Assembly: GCF_014217545.1 (NCBI RefSeq)
Contig: NZ_CP043178.1
Span: forward strand, 2,666,001-2,730,000
Length of the DNA stretch: 64,000 nucleotides
Reading direction: 5' to 3'
Origin: Pseudarthrobacter sp. NBSH8
GTDB taxonomy: Bacteria > Actinomycetota > Actinomycetes > Actinomycetales > Micrococcaceae
Part shown: positions 54,875-64,000 of the stretch, piece after piece
How positions within the stretch are numbered: position 1 is the first letter of the stretch
Layout of the letters: every line of letters starts with the position of its first letter
The notes under the pieces: model-generated
Seen by the model: the letters and a program-made list of their open reading frames with translations, nothing else
The model's database searches: none
What the model was told of the DNA's origin: nothing
Program-made: the position numbers and the translations under genes

Positions 54875-57181
54875 CTACCGTATTCCCTCGTAGGAAGGTG
54901 CCGGCTGTTTGGTACCGTCGTCTGCTGGCTGGGGCTGCATTGGACCGTCAGACCGCTTCCGCCTGATGGTTAACAGGCTCCAGAGCAGCATCCCCGCAAC
55001 TGCGAGGGCCCACAACGCGATCCCTATGCGCCACCCCGGCGGTTCGAAGCTTATGGTGATCAGCTTGCCCTTAGCGTCAGCGGGAATGGCCAGCCCAAGC
55101 AGATACCCGCCGATGGGGCGATTGGTAGATTGGGCGCCTTCCACACTGTATCCGGGCCAGGGAAGGCGGCTCAAAGCGGCACGGCCGCCTTCGGCCGGCA
55201 CGTCCTCGACCTTGAGTACGACTTTGGTGTCGTCCCGCGAAACCTCACTCAATTCGGTGCCAGGCCGGGTCCAGGTTACACCTCCGGCAGGGCCCAGGGG
55301 CACGTCGCGGCTCCACAGGACGGTGTCGTCAGTCTCCGTTGCGACATGCCATCCGTCGGGAACAGCGGGTATCTCGACTTCTTCATCCCGTGACACGTAA
55401 TTGTTGGAGGCCATGGCCACTTGCGGTTTGTCGAATGACCGCTTGAGGATCTGTACGTTGTCGAGATGGAGTTCATCGACGAGCAGCAGGCCGGTCTCTG
55501 CCCGGCGATCGAAGAGTTTCTCCGCGAGTTCGGGGCAGGTTCCGCCCAGGTACCGCAGACAGAGCAACTCATTGAGCTTGGAGAATCCGACCAGCTGGTA
55601 GCGGTTCACTACGTTCGCGTTGCTGAGGTACCACGCGTTCGCCATGAGCGTCTCTTCCCATGTCGCCTTCTCCTGTGGGTAGTCCAGCGGATCCCCCACA
55701 ACGATGACGTCATTCTGGACGCCCTCGAGCACACCTTTATAGGTGGAGACGTCTTCGGGCTGGTTGGCGATCGACAAGCCGCTTCGGGCAGTCGTGCGGT
55801 GCTGAAGTACGGTCGTGGCTGTCGTTGCCAACAAAACCCCGATAGCCAACAACGATAGTGCGGGAAGACCAAACTTATTCCACTTGTGCCTAACGACCTC
55901 AGGGTGATTCAACAGCCATCTCATAGACACCAGGCCAGCGACGATCAAGACAGCACACAACGTGATAGTGAAGTAACGCCACGGGGCCTGGGACCAGCCG
56001 AGGTAGGACCCAAGCACTACAAGGCCGAGTGCAAAGAAAAGCGACCCTCGACTGATCGAAGGCTGCCTGGAACGGGCCAGTGCAACCACGACCAGGAGAA
56101 CAGCGGCCAACGCCACGTATGGCATAAAGCGAGCGGGATAGCGCAGGGGGCCTATTGTCGTTGGAAGCAAGACAAAGGCCGCGGACGCTGCGAGGAAGAA
56201 GAAAAGGTCCCGCAGATCGGTTGAAAGCTTCTTGAACTGAACCCAGCTCACGAACGCAATGGCGGGTAGGAACCACGCGATATAAGCGGCCGGGCTTGTT
56301 GCTGCGGTTCCGGACCACCACCATGAAAGGAGCTGTGGGTAAGCGGTGGCGATCGGCGCCATTAACAGGCTGGTGAAGTCAATGCTCATGTAGTCGTCGT
56401 TCCAGATGCCCGTTGTTCCACGCGTGGTGACAGCGGCTGTCAAAACCCCAGGCAGGAACACGACAACGGCGACAAGCCCGATAGATATGCCGGTGAGCGC
56501 AATCCTGGCGGCCGGCCACCACGCCTTGCGGATCAGTGCTTCAATACCGACGGCCAGAAGGATAAACCCGATAGCGACAGTCCCAGCGACGTAGCCTACT
56601 GTGACTATCAGGTACCCCGTGACGAAAGCCCAGAAGGGGTTTCGTTTGCCAAGCATCAACTGACGTAGCTCCGCCCAGAAAAACGGAAAAATCGCCCACA
56701 CGAGCGCTCCCGTGACCCATGATGGGGCATCGAAATACATCGTGAATCCGTTCAACGGCACGGCTATGCCTGCAATGAAGGCCCACTCGGGCGACAGCGT
56801 GTAGCTCCTCGCGAGAACGAACGTACCAACGCCGGCGAGGACCAGCATGGCCACCTTCAGTGCGGTGGTGAGCACAACCGCGTTAGGGCTGACGTAGGCG
56901 AGGAGACCGAACAGCATGACCAGCGGGTTCCAAGTGCCCCACTGCCCCTCCGCGATGTAGTTTCCGCTCGACCAGACTGAGGGGTTCAGGACCGGCACTT
57001 TCCCCTGGAGCAGACTCTCGCCAAGGTGATACCACACGCCGTATGCACCGTTCTCGGTGTCATCTTGGAAGTAGAAGCGGCCGTGGAAGATGAGCGGGAT
57101 AAGGCTTAGCACCAACACCGATCCGGCGGTTGACAGTAGCCACTTCCTGTTGCGTGACGACGGCGATAGGGAAGGCTGCAA
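54875..57181 (-). CDS. YfhO-like large membrane protein
   Basis: A 768-residue protein with about twelve membrane helices in the first 480 residues, a soluble extracytoplasmic part (about 490-720) and a final helix followed by a charged tail. The early FYFQDDTENGAYGVWYHLGE and NPLVMLFGLLAYVSPNAVVL segments fit the YfhO/GT-C type, thought to use lipid-linked sugars to modify surface polymers. The frame starts at a TTG (57181) and no better start is seen. A paralogue is at 62332-64000. It is divergent from the next glycosyltransferase operon. Confidence 0.8.
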   Translation of the reverse strand: MQPSLSPSSRNRKWLLSTAGSVLVLSLIPLIFHGRFYFQDDTENGAYGVWYHLGESLLQGKVPVLNPSVWSSGNYIAEGQWGTWNPLVMLFGLLAYVSPNAVVLTTALKVAMLVLAGVGTFVLARSYTLSPEWAFIAGIAVPLNGFTMYFDAPSWVTGALVWAIFPFFWAELRQLMLGKRNPFWAFVTGYLIVTVGYVAGTVAIGFILLAVGIEALIRKAWWPAARIALTGISIGLVAVVVFLPGVLTAAVTTRGTTGIWNDDYMSIDFTSLLMAPIATAYPQLLSWWWSGTAATSPAAYIAWFLPAIAFVSWVQFKKLSTDLRDLFFFLAASAAFVLLPTTIGPLRYPARFMPYVALAAVLLVVVALARSRQPSISRGSLFFALGLVVLGSYLGWSQAPWRYFTITLCAVLIVAGLVSMRWLLNHPEVVRHKWNKFGLPALSLLAIGVLLATTATTVLQHRTTARSGLSIANQPEDVSTYKGVLEGVQNDVIVVGDPLDYPQEKATWEETLMANAWYLSNANVVNRYQLVGFSKLNELLCLRYLGGTCPELAEKLFDRRAETGLLLVDELHLDNVQILKRSFDKPQVAMASNNYVSRDEEVEIPAVPDGWHVATETDDTVLWSRDVPLGPAGGVTWTRPGTELSEVSRDDTKVVLKVEDVPAEGGRAALSRLPWPGYSVEGAQSTNRPIGGYLLGLAIPADAKGKLITISFEPPGWRIGIALWALAVAGMLLWSLLTIRRKRSDGPMQPQPADDGTKQPAPSYEGIR

Positions 57182-57342
57182 TTCTGGTTCCGTTCAGTTT
57201 GGGCATGCGTCCGCCGCATGACAGCGCGCGAGGGACAGGTTCATAATACCTGAGGGTCCATTCCTCGTGCTCGAGAAGGGTCTCCCCCGCCGCTCAGGGG
57301 CGCGGGAGCGGGCTTCGGCCCAACAAAGCCAGCCTGAGCCGG

Positions 57343-57348
57343 TAGAAT
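57343..57348 (+). promoter_or_regulatory. Candidate -10 box for a leaderless transcript
   Basis: TAGAAT ends 8 bp before the ATG at 57357, and no ribosome binding site is present there. This layout suggests that transcription begins at or next to the start codon, as is common in actinobacteria. Confidence 0.4.
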
Positions 57349-57356
57349 CTCCTGAC

Positions 57357-58412
57357 ATGACACTGGCTCAACCCGAGACTAACTTGACGCCCCACCGCAT
57401 ATCCGTGGTCATACCCGTCTACCAAGGCGAAAAGACCCTCGTTGGTGTAGTTAACGAACTCCTCCCCTATCGGCAAATGTCAACGAGTAAGGGCGGCCAC
57501 AATTTCGTCATCTCGGAAGTCCTGCTGGTCTTCGATCACGGCCCCGACGACTCTGCTGCCGTGATCCGCTCTTTGACTCAGTCCATTGACATCGTCCGCG
57601 GCGTCTGGCTGAGCCGGAACTTCGGCCAACATGCGGCTACGTTGGCGGGTATGGCTTCGGCAGGTGGGGACTGGATCGTCACCATGGACGAGGACGGCCA
57701 GCACGACCCCGCAGCAATCGCCGACCTGCTGGATACGGCCATGGAGCACAACGCCTCTGTCACTTACGCAATGCCGAGCAACCCGGCCCCGCATGGCTTC
57801 CTGCGGAACGTCGGGTCGAAGGGCGCCAAAAAAGCAGTGCGCTTCCTGCTGTCCAGCGACGACGCCACGAGCTACCAGAGCTTCAGGCTGGTCACCGGAG
57901 AAGTAGCACGCTCTGTGGCCGCCTACGCCGGGCACGGCGTCTATCTGGACGTCGCAATGGGCTGGATTGCTGACAAGACAGCGACTTGCCCGGTCCTGCT
58001 GAGGGAAGAAGGCGACCGCCGCTCCGGATACCGGTTGCGGTCGCTGCTCTCCCATTTCTGGCGGATGGTGATTTCGAGCGGGACGCGTGGGCTTCGAATG
58101 GTTAGCCTGATAGGTGCAATCTTCGCCTTGACCGGAATCGGACTGGCCATCTATTTTGTCATCGCGTACCTGACCGGCCATGGCGCAGGCCAACAGGGCT
58201 GGACGTCGACGATGGTGGTCCTCCTCGTCAGTACCGGCGCAATACTCTTCGCTCTGGGGGTCATCGCAGAATACGTCGGGGTCAACGTCAACATGGCCAT
58301 GGGCAAACCGGCGTACCTCATTGTGAGTGACCCCGCTCTGGGTCCGCTCGGCAAGACTATCCACAAAGCACCCGCCCAGTTGCCCTCGGGCCCGGTGGCT
58401 GATGCAGGCTAG
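57357..58412 (+). CDS. Family 2 glycosyltransferase with C-terminal membrane helices
   Basis: A 351-residue protein from ATG at 57357 (MTLAQPETNL). The GT-A domain begins RISVVIPVYQGEKTLVGVVN, with VSLSRNFGQHAA-like SRNFGQHAATLAGM and the acidic motif VTMDEDGQHDP; two membrane helices follow (about 265-325). This is the ArnC/GtrB-like group that transfers a sugar to undecaprenyl phosphate. The stop overlaps the next gene by 11 bp. Confidence 0.88.
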   Translation: MTLAQPETNLTPHRISVVIPVYQGEKTLVGVVNELLPYRQMSTSKGGHNFVISEVLLVFDHGPDDSAAVIRSLTQSIDIVRGVWLSRNFGQHAATLAGMASAGGDWIVTMDEDGQHDPAAIADLLDTAMEHNASVTYAMPSNPAPHGFLRNVGSKGAKKAVRFLLSSDDATSYQSFRLVTGEVARSVAAYAGHGVYLDVAMGWIADKTATCPVLLREEGDRRSGYRLRSLLSHFWRMVISSGTRGLRMVSLIGAIFALTGIGLAIYFVIAYLTGHGAGQQGWTSTMVVLLVSTGAILFALGVIAEYVGVNVNMAMGKPAYLIVSDPALGPLGKTIHKAPAQLPSGPVADAG

Positions 58413-59361
58413 GCCCACGTGGGTCATCGGTGCCGGCGGTCTCCTCGGAAGAGCCGTTGTCCGAGAGCTCGAGTCACGCAAGACACCGGTCTTAACAAGC
58501 AAGATCTCGTGGGCTGACCCGGAGGCGGCACTCCGCGAATTCCGGTTCGGCGCCGAGAAGCTGCGGAACGCAGCTGCTTCGGGTCAATGGACTATCGCCT
58601 GGTGCGCCGGCGCGGGAGTGACCGGGACCTCACAGGCCGCATTAGACGCGGAACTTTCGTTGTTCTCCCGTGCCTTGGGCGTGTTCGAGGAGACCCTTTG
58701 CGCCGACGGTGACGGGCGGATGGGTGCGATGTTCCTTGCTTCTTCGGCCGGCGGAGTCTATGCCGGTTCAAGCACGCCGCCGTTCACTGAGGAGAGCCCC
58801 GTGCAGCCACTGGCGCCTTATGGTTTCGCCAAATTAAAGGCGGAGGCGGCGGTGACGGATTTTGCGAAGCGGACAGCGGTCCGGACTCTCATCGGAAGGG
58901 TCAGCAATCTTTACGGACCGGGACAGAACCTCCGGAAACCGCAGGGCCTTATCTCAGTGTTCGCCAAGGCTCACCTGACTGGCGCACCGGTTTCGGTCTA
59001 CGTGTCGTTGGACACGCTGAGGGACTATCTTTTCGTTGACGACGCCAGCCGGTTGGTGTCCGATGGAATCGACAGGCTCGTCCTGCCGGACGTCCTCCCT
59101 GGCGAGACCATCGTGAAGATCCTTGCCTCTCAGAGGGCGGATACGATCGGCAACCTCATTGGTGCATGCCGCGCTATCTTCAAGCGCCGTCCGTTGATTA
59201 TCCTTGGCGCCTCGCCCTTCGCTAAAGCCCAGGCACACGACCTTCGGCTGCGCTCCGTGGTTTGGCCTGAGCTGGACGAACACCCTGTGACTCCGCTTGC
59301 TGTTGGCATCAACTACACCGTGCAGGAAGTCCAGCGGCTGGCGGTATCAGGAAAGCTCTGA
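58402..59361 (+). CDS. NAD-dependent sugar epimerase/dehydratase
   Basis: A 319-residue extended SDR protein. ATG at 58402 inside the glycosyltransferase end gives MQARPTWVIGAGGLLGRAVV with a GxGGLLG nucleotide-binding loop. The catalytic set is Ser in FLASSAGGVYAG and Tyr/Lys in YGFAKLKAEA; NLYGPGQNLRKPQG is a substrate-side motif. It likely modifies an NDP-sugar or lipid-linked sugar used by the adjacent glycosyltransferases; the substrate is not apparent. Confidence 0.85.
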   Translation: MQARPTWVIGAGGLLGRAVVRELESRKTPVLTSKISWADPEAALREFRFGAEKLRNAAASGQWTIAWCAGAGVTGTSQAALDAELSLFSRALGVFEETLCADGDGRMGAMFLASSAGGVYAGSSTPPFTEESPVQPLAPYGFAKLKAEAAVTDFAKRTAVRTLIGRVSNLYGPGQNLRKPQGLISVFAKAHLTGAPVSVYVSLDTLRDYLFVDDASRLVSDGIDRLVLPDVLPGETIVKILASQRADTIGNLIGACRAIFKRRPLIILGASPFAKAQAHDLRLRSVVWPELDEHPVTPLAVGINYTVQEVQRLAVSGKL

Positions 59362-59365
59362 TGTG

Positions 59366-59394
59366 CTCCCACACCAGGCCTGTGGGCACAAGGA
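59366..59394 (+). terminator. Weak hairpin after the epimerase gene
   Basis: GTGCTCCCACA and TGTGGGCAC can pair with one bulge around CCAGGCC. No T run follows, so this may be only a partial terminator or attenuator ahead of the GtrA gene. Confidence 0.35.
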
Positions 59395-59470
59395 TTGTGA
59401 TGCCCCCTGCCGTCTTCGGTAGTCTGGGGTGTGAAGTTGCCGGTTACCGGCCCTAGAGTTCGGAGATTAT

Positions 59471-59977
59471 GTGGCTTCCACGAAGCAACCCGATTCCCCA
59501 GTGGAAGTTGTGAAGGGTATCCATGATGGTCCCCCCGGTCCCCTACTGAGAATCATCAAGGATCAGCGGATCGCTTTCCTGTTGGTTGGAGTCAGCAACA
59601 CTGCCTTCAGTACCGGATTATTCGTGGCGATCGCCTGGGCCTATCCTGCGCTACCCTCGCCAGTCGTGCTGAGTATCGCATTTGTCGTTTCCCTTGTCGC
59701 AGTCTTTTTTGTCTATCGGAAGCTTGTTTTTCGGGTGAAGGGCCACTTCTGGCTGGACCTCGGGCGTTTCACGTTAGTCAATCTAACGATGTTCTTCACC
59801 AACATGGCGCTGCTCCTGGTTGCCCATGAAATTCTCGGATATCCGAAGATCCCCGCCCAGATCGCGATCACGTTCGTGACAGTTTTCATCAATTACTTCG
59901 GGCACAAGTATTTCTCGTTCCGCAGACGGCCTGAACCCGCTTCCCCCACACAAGCCACCGAGGAAAGTGCACCATGA
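59471..59977 (+). CDS. GtrA-family membrane protein
   Basis: A 168-residue protein starting at a GTG, with four membrane helices and marks AFLLVGVSNTAFSTGLFVAI, VFFVYRKLVFRVKG and VFINYFGHKYFSFR. As with the GtrA at 48011-48505, it probably helps move polyprenyl-phosphate-linked sugar across the membrane. Its last codon and stop overlap the start of the next glycosyltransferase gene (ATGA). Confidence 0.9.
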   Translation: MASTKQPDSPVEVVKGIHDGPPGPLLRIIKDQRIAFLLVGVSNTAFSTGLFVAIAWAYPALPSPVVLSIAFVVSLVAVFFVYRKLVFRVKGHFWLDLGRFTLVNLTMFFTNMALLLVAHEILGYPKIPAQIAITFVTVFINYFGHKYFSFRRRPEPASPTQATEESAP

Positions 59978-60834
59978 GTCCCAAAGTCTCCATCGTCATT
60001 CCGGCCTACAATAACGTGCAGTACATCGAAGAGACTCTCCAGTCCGTCTTGAACCAGACCTTCGACGACTACGAAGTGGTTGTCGCAGACCACTCCTCCA
60101 TTGACGGCACGGCTGAAGTGATCGCCCGATTTAAGGAACACCCAAAAGTCCGGGTGCTGTCCCCCACCCCGACAGGCGGCGGCGCCCAGGCAAACTGGAA
60201 CCGTGTCAGCCAGGCTGCAACCGGTGAATACCTGAAGCTCGTGTGTGGCGATGACCTGATTGCGTCCAATGCCCTCACCCTGCAGGTCGCAGCCCTCGAG
60301 GCAAATCCGGGTGCCGTGATGGTCTCCTCGCATCGGGATCTGGTAGATGCGAACGGCCGCCTGTTCCTGAAGGGACGTGGGCTGCAGGGCGTAGACGGAC
60401 TGGTCAGCGGCCGCCAAGCCATCCGTGCAACTGTGCGTGCAGGTTCAAACATCTTCGGCGAGCCAGCATGCTCCTTGTTCAGGCGGGATCTTCTTGCCCA
60501 GGAAGGCTGGTGGGACAACACCCATCCGTACCTCATTGACGAAGCGACCCTCGTGCGGATCTGCCGTCACGGTGACTTCGTAGCGCTCCGGGAAACCTTG
60601 GCGTCATTCAGGATCAGCGCCAGCCAATGGAGCGTCCGGCTCGCCCGTCAACAGTCAGGCCAGGCGATTGCTTTTCACAATCAGCAGCGAGCGGATGATC
60701 CTACGCTGCTAAGCCGGCTCGATGTGACGGTAGGTAATGCCAAAGCCATCGCCATGTCCTACGCGCGGCGCCTGGCCTACGTCCGCCTGAACCGCCGCAT
60801 GGGGCACCAACACGCCGTAGAGAGTACTGTCTGA
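59974..60834 (+). CDS. Family 2 glycosyltransferase, soluble type
   Basis: A 286-residue GT-A enzyme. It begins VSIVIPAYNNVQYIEETLQS with the nucleotide-binding strand VVVADHSSIDGTAEV and has the metal site LVCGDDLIASNA. No membrane helix is seen, unlike the two other glycosyltransferases here, so it probably extends a glycan at the inner membrane face using a nucleotide sugar, possibly dTDP-rhamnose from the Rml enzymes (inference). Confidence 0.88.
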   Translation: MSPKVSIVIPAYNNVQYIEETLQSVLNQTFDDYEVVVADHSSIDGTAEVIARFKEHPKVRVLSPTPTGGGAQANWNRVSQAATGEYLKLVCGDDLIASNALTLQVAALEANPGAVMVSSHRDLVDANGRLFLKGRGLQGVDGLVSGRQAIRATVRAGSNIFGEPACSLFRRDLLAQEGWWDNTHPYLIDEATLVRICRHGDFVALRETLASFRISASQWSVRLARQQSGQAIAFHNQQRADDPTLLSRLDVTVGNAKAIAMSYARRLAYVRLNRRMGHQHAVESTV

Positions 60835-60873
60835 CAACGGAGCTTGGCGAACTGCCGGGCACCAATGGTGTAA

Positions 60874-60893
60874 ACGTTCGGAGGGGCTAGGCC
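60874..60893 (+). terminator. Left half of a hairpin terminator split by IS4
   Basis: AACGTTCGGAGGGGCTAGGC (60873 onward) is the left arm. Its partner CCTCCGAACGTT lies beyond the IS4 element at about 62313-62324. Without the IS these form a 14 bp stem between the convergent glycosyltransferase and YfhO genes. Confidence 0.7.
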
Positions 60894-62302
60894 CAATACC
60901 GTTTACTTAGGCGGTTTGGGTATTCGTTTGAGTTGCCAGCCGGACATCTTGCGTTTGACGACGCGGGGGTTGATTCGTTGTCGGCGTGGCGGCAGGAGGT
61001 CGTGGAGGATCTCGCCGGTGAAGCTGGTGAAGGCTTTCCGGAGTTTTTCAGGGGGAAAAAGCCGGGCGGTCGGCGAGGGTTCGCCGGGCCGCCCGGAGGG
61101 TGCGTGTAAAGGAAAACCGTAAGGGGTCTTCTTCGAACAGCAGTGCGACCTCGCCGATGAGGGACCGCAGGGCGTAGTGGACGCAGAGGTAGCCTTAGAT
61201 TTCCTGGAGGACCCCGTCGGGGGTTTTGGAGCGCAGGACGATTCCGGGGCCGCGCTGGTGTGTTTTGAGTTCGTCGAAACAGGACTCGATTTCCCAGCGC
61301 CGTCCGTAGAGGTCTGCCAGGTCCTGCGCCGGTGCTGTGTCAGGGTCCAGGATGGTGGTGATGAGGCGGAAATCGCTCGTGCTGGCGCCGGTGGCGACGG
61401 TGTATTCGATGACCCGGACGGGGATTGCGTCCGTGTTGTTCCGGCGGGCCTTGGGGTTGGCGTAGACCGCGGAACGGTACGAGCCATCGGGCAGTTCCTC
61501 GAGCACCGGCAGGACGTTGCTGGCCTTCATGCGCCATAGCAGTGCCGCGCCGGTTGCGGCACTGTCCCGCCACGCGTGGTAACTGAAGAACCCGCGGTCG
61601 GCCATCAGCAGCATGGAGGCATCCAAGTCCGCGTGCAGCCCCGGGAACATGTCCTGCTCAGCCGTGCCATAGCCAGTGACCACGGCTCCGATCACCGCGT
61701 GGGTGCCGCACTCCACGAGTCCGAGAACCCGGGCCTGTGGGTAGGCGCTCTTGATCTGGGTGGCCGTGCCGGGCCGCCCGTAGTACTTCTCGTTCGCGGG
61801 CGTATCTGCGATGTCCAGGCACGTCCCGTCAACGCTGACCAGCCGCCAGTCCTTGTAAAAACCGCTGCTTCCCGGTGCCGCGAGGGGCTTGGCGACCTCC
61901 GCGAAGAGTTCAGCCATCACCGTCGAACCAAGCCGCGTGCGCGCCTTGAAAATCGCGGCCTTCGTCGGCATTTGCCATTCCCTGAACCGGCCCGTGATCC
62001 ACTCCATTCCGGAGAGCAGGGACCGCATCACCTCTTCATACGAGCCAGAGGCGAACAACGCCATGGCCATGACGTAATAGACCATCAGCCGAGACGGCAG
62101 CAGCCTGTTCCGCACTTGGCGCGCGCCCGTGCGGGCGATCACCCGGTCCACCACATCCGGCGGGAAAGCGCGCGTCAAAACACCCAGCGAGACATGGTCA
62201 CTCAAACGCTCCTGGGTTTCGGGCTTAACATTTCGGGCTTAATCCATCCGCTGCGAGCCATGCACCAAGATTAACAGAACCTGCGCTAAGTAAACGGTAT
62301 TG
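60894..62302 (-). mobile_element. IS4-family insertion sequence
   Basis: A 1409 bp element with ends CAATACCGTTTACTTAG and its inverse. It is flanked by 10 bp duplications GGGCTAGGCC (60884-60893, 62303-62312), the size typical of IS4. It lies in the loop of a transcription terminator. The transposase frame is broken. Confidence 0.92.
60903..62205 (-). pseudogene. IS4-family transposase (stop and frameshift)
   Basis: Starts at a TTG after CAGGAG (MSDHVSLGVLTRAFPPDVVD). The DDE core is visible: Asp in WRLVSVDGTCLDIADTPAN, Asp in SMLLMADRGFFSYHAW and the Y-(2)-R-(3)-E-(6)-K signature in LYGRRWEIESCFDELKTH. A TAA at 61195 follows GVLQEI, where the sequence continues with GYLCVHYALRSLIGEV in the same frame, and a further shift near 61050 moves the end (FTGEILHDLLPPRRQRINPR) into another frame. 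Confidence 0.88.
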
Positions 62303-62331
62303 GGGCTAGGCCCCTCCGAACGTTCTTCACT

Positions 62332-64000
62332 TTAAGGTGAGATGGCTGCGGGCAGCGTGGCGCCGGTCATTTTCCGGGGCCGCCGTCGAACCGTTAGTGC
62401 CTCGGCGACACTCCAGAACACAGTGACAGCAACAGCGAAAATAATGCTTCCAATGACAACTGGCCAGCCGGGTGGACTGAAGCGAAGGACGATGTCCTTA
62501 CCCTCGGAGCCGGCGGGAATGTCGAGACCCACAAGGTAGCCCCGTAGCGGCGCTGCCAGGCTCGCACCTTCGGCAGTGTAGCCGGGCCACGCCAGCCTGC
62601 TAAGAACGGCATTTCCTGCGCCGTCGTCCAATCTGTTCACCCTAATCACCACTTCCTGACTGCTTTCTGAGACCACCGTCAGGTCCGCGCCAGCGGAAGC
62701 CCAGACAACCTGGCCTGTGTTCAGCAGTGGCATGTTCCGGGCCCACATCACAGAATTTTCTGACCGGCTGGTTTCATGCCATCCCGCGGGCGGGGTGTCC
62801 CGAAAGGCGTCGTTGGCCTGAGGCTGCGGATCCCGGAGTATCTGGACGGTATCCAAGGAGAGGAGATCCGCGAGTACATCGCCCGTGGTCTCATCGGTTT
62901 CGAACAGCTTTCTTCCAGCAGCCGCGCAGGTCCAGCCGTGGCTTGAGATACAAAGATCCTCTGCGTACTCGGCAAACATGATGGGCGAGTACAGGTTTTG
63001 AACCTCCGCTGGATTCAGGTACCAGGCGTTGGATGCCAGGGTCTCGTCCCAGATTCCAATACCGAGTACGGTGGGATCTCCCACCACAAAGGTACCGCCT
63101 TTGGCACCTGGAAGCTGTTGGGTGTACCCGGCCGATGCGTCGGGCATCCGGTAGTCAGGCAGCGGTGAGCCTTTGAACGCCGCATGCTGCCCACCTGCTA
63201 TAACGAGGCTGATGAGAATGGGAACGGCAGCTGTGAGTGCCGGCGTCCTGAAACGACCCCTAACCCGGCCCGAGTATAGGAAAAAGTACAGCACTGCGAT
63301 GCCCGCCACGGATAGCAAGCCGAATGAAGCGGCCAACCGGAAGGATGGAAACTGGGTCCACGCCAGATAGAGACCGGAGACGACAATAGCCGCAGTAAAC
63401 GCCAATCGTGCCCGGCTCAAAGCTGCGACCCGGTAGCGTGAAACGAGGACGGCAGTACCGATGAGCACCGCCAAGGAAACGTAGGGCATAAGCCGGACAG
63501 GAAAGCGGAGGGGTCCAAGGTCACTGGGTGCCAAAGTCAGCCCCAGCGACAGCAGCCCGAAGACACCGATTGCAGCCAACTCCTTGATGCCACCCCTGAC
63601 ACGCCCGTAATTAACGAGGACGAGTGCGGGCAGGAACCATGCCACATAGAGGAGGGGCACGGGCGCAAAGCCGCCCCACCAGCCTGTGACCTGAGGCAGG
63701 CTCCCAGGCACCCATGCTGTGGCCAGCCCAGTCAGGTCGAGGGTCAGGAACCCGCTGTTGACGATGCCGCCGGTCCGCGCCGTTACGGGGGCCGTCAGGA
63801 CACCGGGCAGATAGACAGCCAGCGCCACAGTGCCACAGACCAGACCTGTCAGCAGGAGCCTGAGGGCGGCGCGGCGTGACGCGTGGACCCAGGCTTCAGT
63901 CAGAAGCCCAAGGAAAAGGATGGCCAGCATGAGCGTTCCGTGGACATAGCCGATGGTTATCAGCACGTATGACGTCGCTAGTGCAAGGATGGGGTTGGCC
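62332..64000 (-). CDS. YfhO-like large membrane protein, incomplete at the window edge
   Basis: The C-terminal 556 residues of a paralogue of the protein at 54875-57181. The frame is open to the end of the window (ANPILALATSYVLITIGYVH matches the paralogue's NPFWAFVTGYLIVTVGYVAG). Shared blocks include LPGVLTAPVTAR, DLGPLRFPVRLMPYVSLAVL, WDETLASNAWYLNPAEVQNL and LSRLAWPGYTAEGASLAAPL, ending with a final helix and basic tail. It was probably also a surface-glycan GT-C-like enzyme. Confidence 0.82.
   Translation of the reverse strand, partial: ANPILALATSYVLITIGYVHGTLMLAILFLGLLTEAWVHASRRAALRLLLTGLVCGTVALAVYLPGVLTAPVTARTGGIVNSGFLTLDLTGLATAWVPGSLPQVTGWWGGFAPVPLLYVAWFLPALVLVNYGRVRGGIKELAAIGVFGLLSLGLTLAPSDLGPLRFPVRLMPYVSLAVLIGTAVLVSRYRVAALSRARLAFTAAIVVSGLYLAWTQFPSFRLAASFGLLSVAGIAVLYFFLYSGRVRGRFRTPALTAAVPILISLVIAGGQHAAFKGSPLPDYRMPDASAGYTQQLPGAKGGTFVVGDPTVLGIGIWDETLASNAWYLNPAEVQNLYSPIMFAEYAEDLCISSHGWTCAAAGRKLFETDETTGDVLADLLSLDTVQILRDPQPQANDAFRDTPPAGWHETSRSENSVMWARNMPLLNTGQVVWASAGADLTVVSESSQEVVIRVNRLDDGAGNAVLSRLAWPGYTAEGASLAAPLRGYLVGLDIPAGSEGKDIVLRFSPPGWPVVIGSIIFAVAVTVFWSVAEALTVRRRPRKMTGATLPAAISP

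Noticed and set aside
57480..58502. 340-codon minus-strand frame
   Set aside because: Antisense shadow of the family 2 glycosyltransferase and the start of the epimerase gene.

Overview
The window is high-GC actinobacterial DNA, most likely from Arthrobacter, Pseudarthrobacter or a close Micrococcaceae relative. Grounds for this are the ftsE-prfB order, an actinobacterial tad pilus operon, a fused rmlC-rmlD gene, and the GH25/FG-GAP and YfhO-like exported or membrane proteins. The lineage call is inference; no rRNA or tRNA gene was seen.

Layout. 1-6185: start of ftsE, prfB, then a seven-gene tad/Flp pilus operon on the minus strand (tadA, tadB, tadC, a small pilin-like gene, two tadE-like genes, a tadG-like gene). 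6453-11125: a secreted FG-GAP-like repeat protein, a neutral-ceramidase-like protein and two tandem paralogous lipoproteins. 11218-40099: about 29 kb of mobile DNA built by repeated insertion of one element into another. 40288-49475: a secreted chitobiase-C/FG-GAP protein, a GH25 lysozyme fused to FG-GAP-like modules, a DUF2142 membrane protein, a GtrA protein and a family 2 glycosyltransferase, ending at a strong terminator. 49568-52899: dTDP-rhamnose synthesis (rmlCD fusion, rmlB, and divergent rmlA). 52906-64000: a decayed DUF2142 copy, two YfhO-like membrane proteins, two more glycosyltransferases, an epimerase, a second GtrA, and an IS4 element sitting inside a terminator.

The mobile nest can be unpicked from target duplications and interrupted reading frames. 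An integrase-core IS (11218-40099) is split by a RIT-type element with three tyrosine recombinase genes (12002-39568). Its ritA is split by an IS1380 element (duplication TTAA). That transposase is split by a three-gene element encoding a tyrosine recombinase, an XRE protein and a zinc-ribbon recombinase-like protein (13800-35262). Its recombinase is split by Tn3-family transposon A (15906-34314, duplication GGATA). The resolvase gene of A is split by Tn3-family transposon B (19532-30382, duplication GAGCC). The tnpA of B carries an IS3 (GTC) and an IS1182 (CTAG), and the protease gene of B carries an ISL3 element (TCTTATCC). A second IS1380 copy (CTAA) lies in the right arm of A. Removing each insert with one copy of its duplication rejoins the interrupted frame.

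Roles. The chromosomal genes point to a cell surface centred on pili, secreted wall-active proteins and rhamnose-containing glycans: Rml enzymes make dTDP-rhamnose, glycosyltransferases with GtrA, YfhO and DUF2142 proteins would use or flip lipid-linked sugars. Both Tn3 transposons carry secreted S1-type serine protease genes, now broken. The least familiar item is the recombinase/XRE/zinc-ribbon element.
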